A DNA stretch of 64,000 nucleotides, from assembly GCF_900101825.1 (NCBI RefSeq), contig NZ_FNAG01000009.1:1-64000 (forward strand), in the 5' to 3' direction. Each line of letters starts with the position of its first letter. Position 1 is the first letter of the stretch. Position numbers and translations under genes: made by a program. This document shows positions 63,618-64,000 of this stretch, in pieces. The notes below the pieces were generated by a model. It had not been told where the DNA came from, made no database searches, and saw nothing but the letters and a program-made list of their open reading frames with translations. Source of the stretch: Aquimonas voraii. GTDB lineage: Bacteria; Pseudomonadota; Gammaproteobacteria; Xanthomonadales; Xanthomonadaceae.

Positions 63618-64000
63618 ATGCAGAGTCCGACTGCAGCGCGCATGGCGAAGCCAGCGCCCTTGTCCCTCAGGCGTCGCTGGCTCGCACTCAGCCTGCTGCT
63701 GGCCAGCGGCGTGTTGCTGTTGCAGGCCCTGTGGATCCCCGCCAAGGCCGAGCTGGCGCAGTGGCTGCTGGCAAGGAGCTGGAGCGCGGCGCGCGCGACA
63801 GGTGTGGCACAGCCGCCCTGGGCTTGGGCCGACACCCGCGCGGTCGCGCTCCTGCGGCGTGCGGGTGAGGACACCGGACAGATCGTGCTGGCCGGCGACA
63901 GCGGCCGTGTGCTGGCCTTCGGCCCCGGTTGGAACCCGGCTTCGGCGGCGCCGGGCGGGCAGGGCACCGTGGTGATCAGCGCCCACCGCGACACCCATTT
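63618..64000 (+). CDS. class GN sortase, 5' part (cut by window end)
   Basis: The 127 residues seen carry a basic N-terminus and membrane anchor (about 20-40), then the start of the sortase fold. VVISAHRDTHF contains the catalytic His; the Cys and Arg lie beyond the window. The WAWADTRAVALLRR stretch is typical of GN-type proteobacterial sortases. Expected to join the preceding VIT/VWA protein to the cell envelope. Confidence 0.87.
   Translation, partial: MQSPTAARMAKPAPLSLRRRWLALSLLLASGVLLLQALWIPAKAELAQWLLARSWSAARATGVAQPPWAWADTRAVALLRRAGEDTGQIVLAGDSGRVLAFGPGWNPASAAPGGQGTVVISAHRDTH

Overview
The window is GC-rich, densely coding DNA from a gammaproteobacterium of the order Lysobacterales (Xanthomonadales). 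The strongest lineage marker is a Clp-type CRP homologue (13521-14219) lying back to back with speD and close to trpG-trpD-trpC. The coq7 / Fe-S protein / rplM-rpsI block, petABC-sspA-sspB and a pilU-type ATPase fit the same order. I cannot name a genus. Nothing in the window suggests a plasmid or prophage. It reads as chromosome with one insertion sequence and an unusually large load of short intergenic repeats.

Layout. 0-4 kb: pilU, a two-gene OmpA-type envelope operon and a YdcH-like gene. 4.4-9 kb: an aldo/keto reductase, then trpG-trpD-trpC with a HAD phosphatase overlapping the end of trpC. 9-15.4 kb: two small secreted cysteine proteins, a TPR/transmembrane sensor-like protein, a PilZ protein, clp and speD; the PilZ and Clp genes make this look like a c-di-GMP response locus. 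15.4-22 kb: a giant DUF2339 membrane protein, coq7, a GlcF-like Fe-S protein, rplM-rpsI, tRNA-Gln, and a CAU-anticodon tRNA preceded by a 202-bp tandemly repeated, highly structured module that carries a truncated copy of that tRNA. 22-31.8 kb: a kelch-repeat exoprotein, a TRIC channel, HU, a reduced histidine kinase, L-serine dehydratase, SufT and a DesK/DesR-like two-component pair. 31.8-36.7 kb: an 800-bp repeat mosaic, an amidohydrolase and an ABC-2 exporter.

36.7-51.5 kb holds a dispersed reactive-sulfur system. A two-cysteine ArsR regulator of the BigR/SqrR type, a rhodanese, a sulfide:quinone-oxidoreductase-like flavoprotein, a DUF2892 protein, an RND pump and trxC-osmC sit together. 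A persulfide-dioxygenase-like metallo-beta-lactamase and a TauE exporter lie about 12 kb further on. The rhodanese and tauE promoters carry the same AT-rich palindrome at the same distance from the start codon, which suggests one regulon split over two places. An IS4-family element and a serine hydrolase lie between the two parts.

51.5-64 kb: a lytic transglycosylase, a DegS-like protease, petABC (cytochrome bc1), sspA-sspB and a DUF3301 protein. Then come a pseudokinase/TM/FGE-like protein, an FHA protein, a VIT/VWA sortase-target protein and the start of a class-GN sortase, cut by the window end. This last cluster is the best candidate for an incompletely described system.

Intergenic DNA repeatedly contains arrays of 7-bp units of the GGGATTC type, often in inverted pairs, and a GGTGGGCC/GGCCCACC palindrome, one copy of which was the target of the IS4 insertion.
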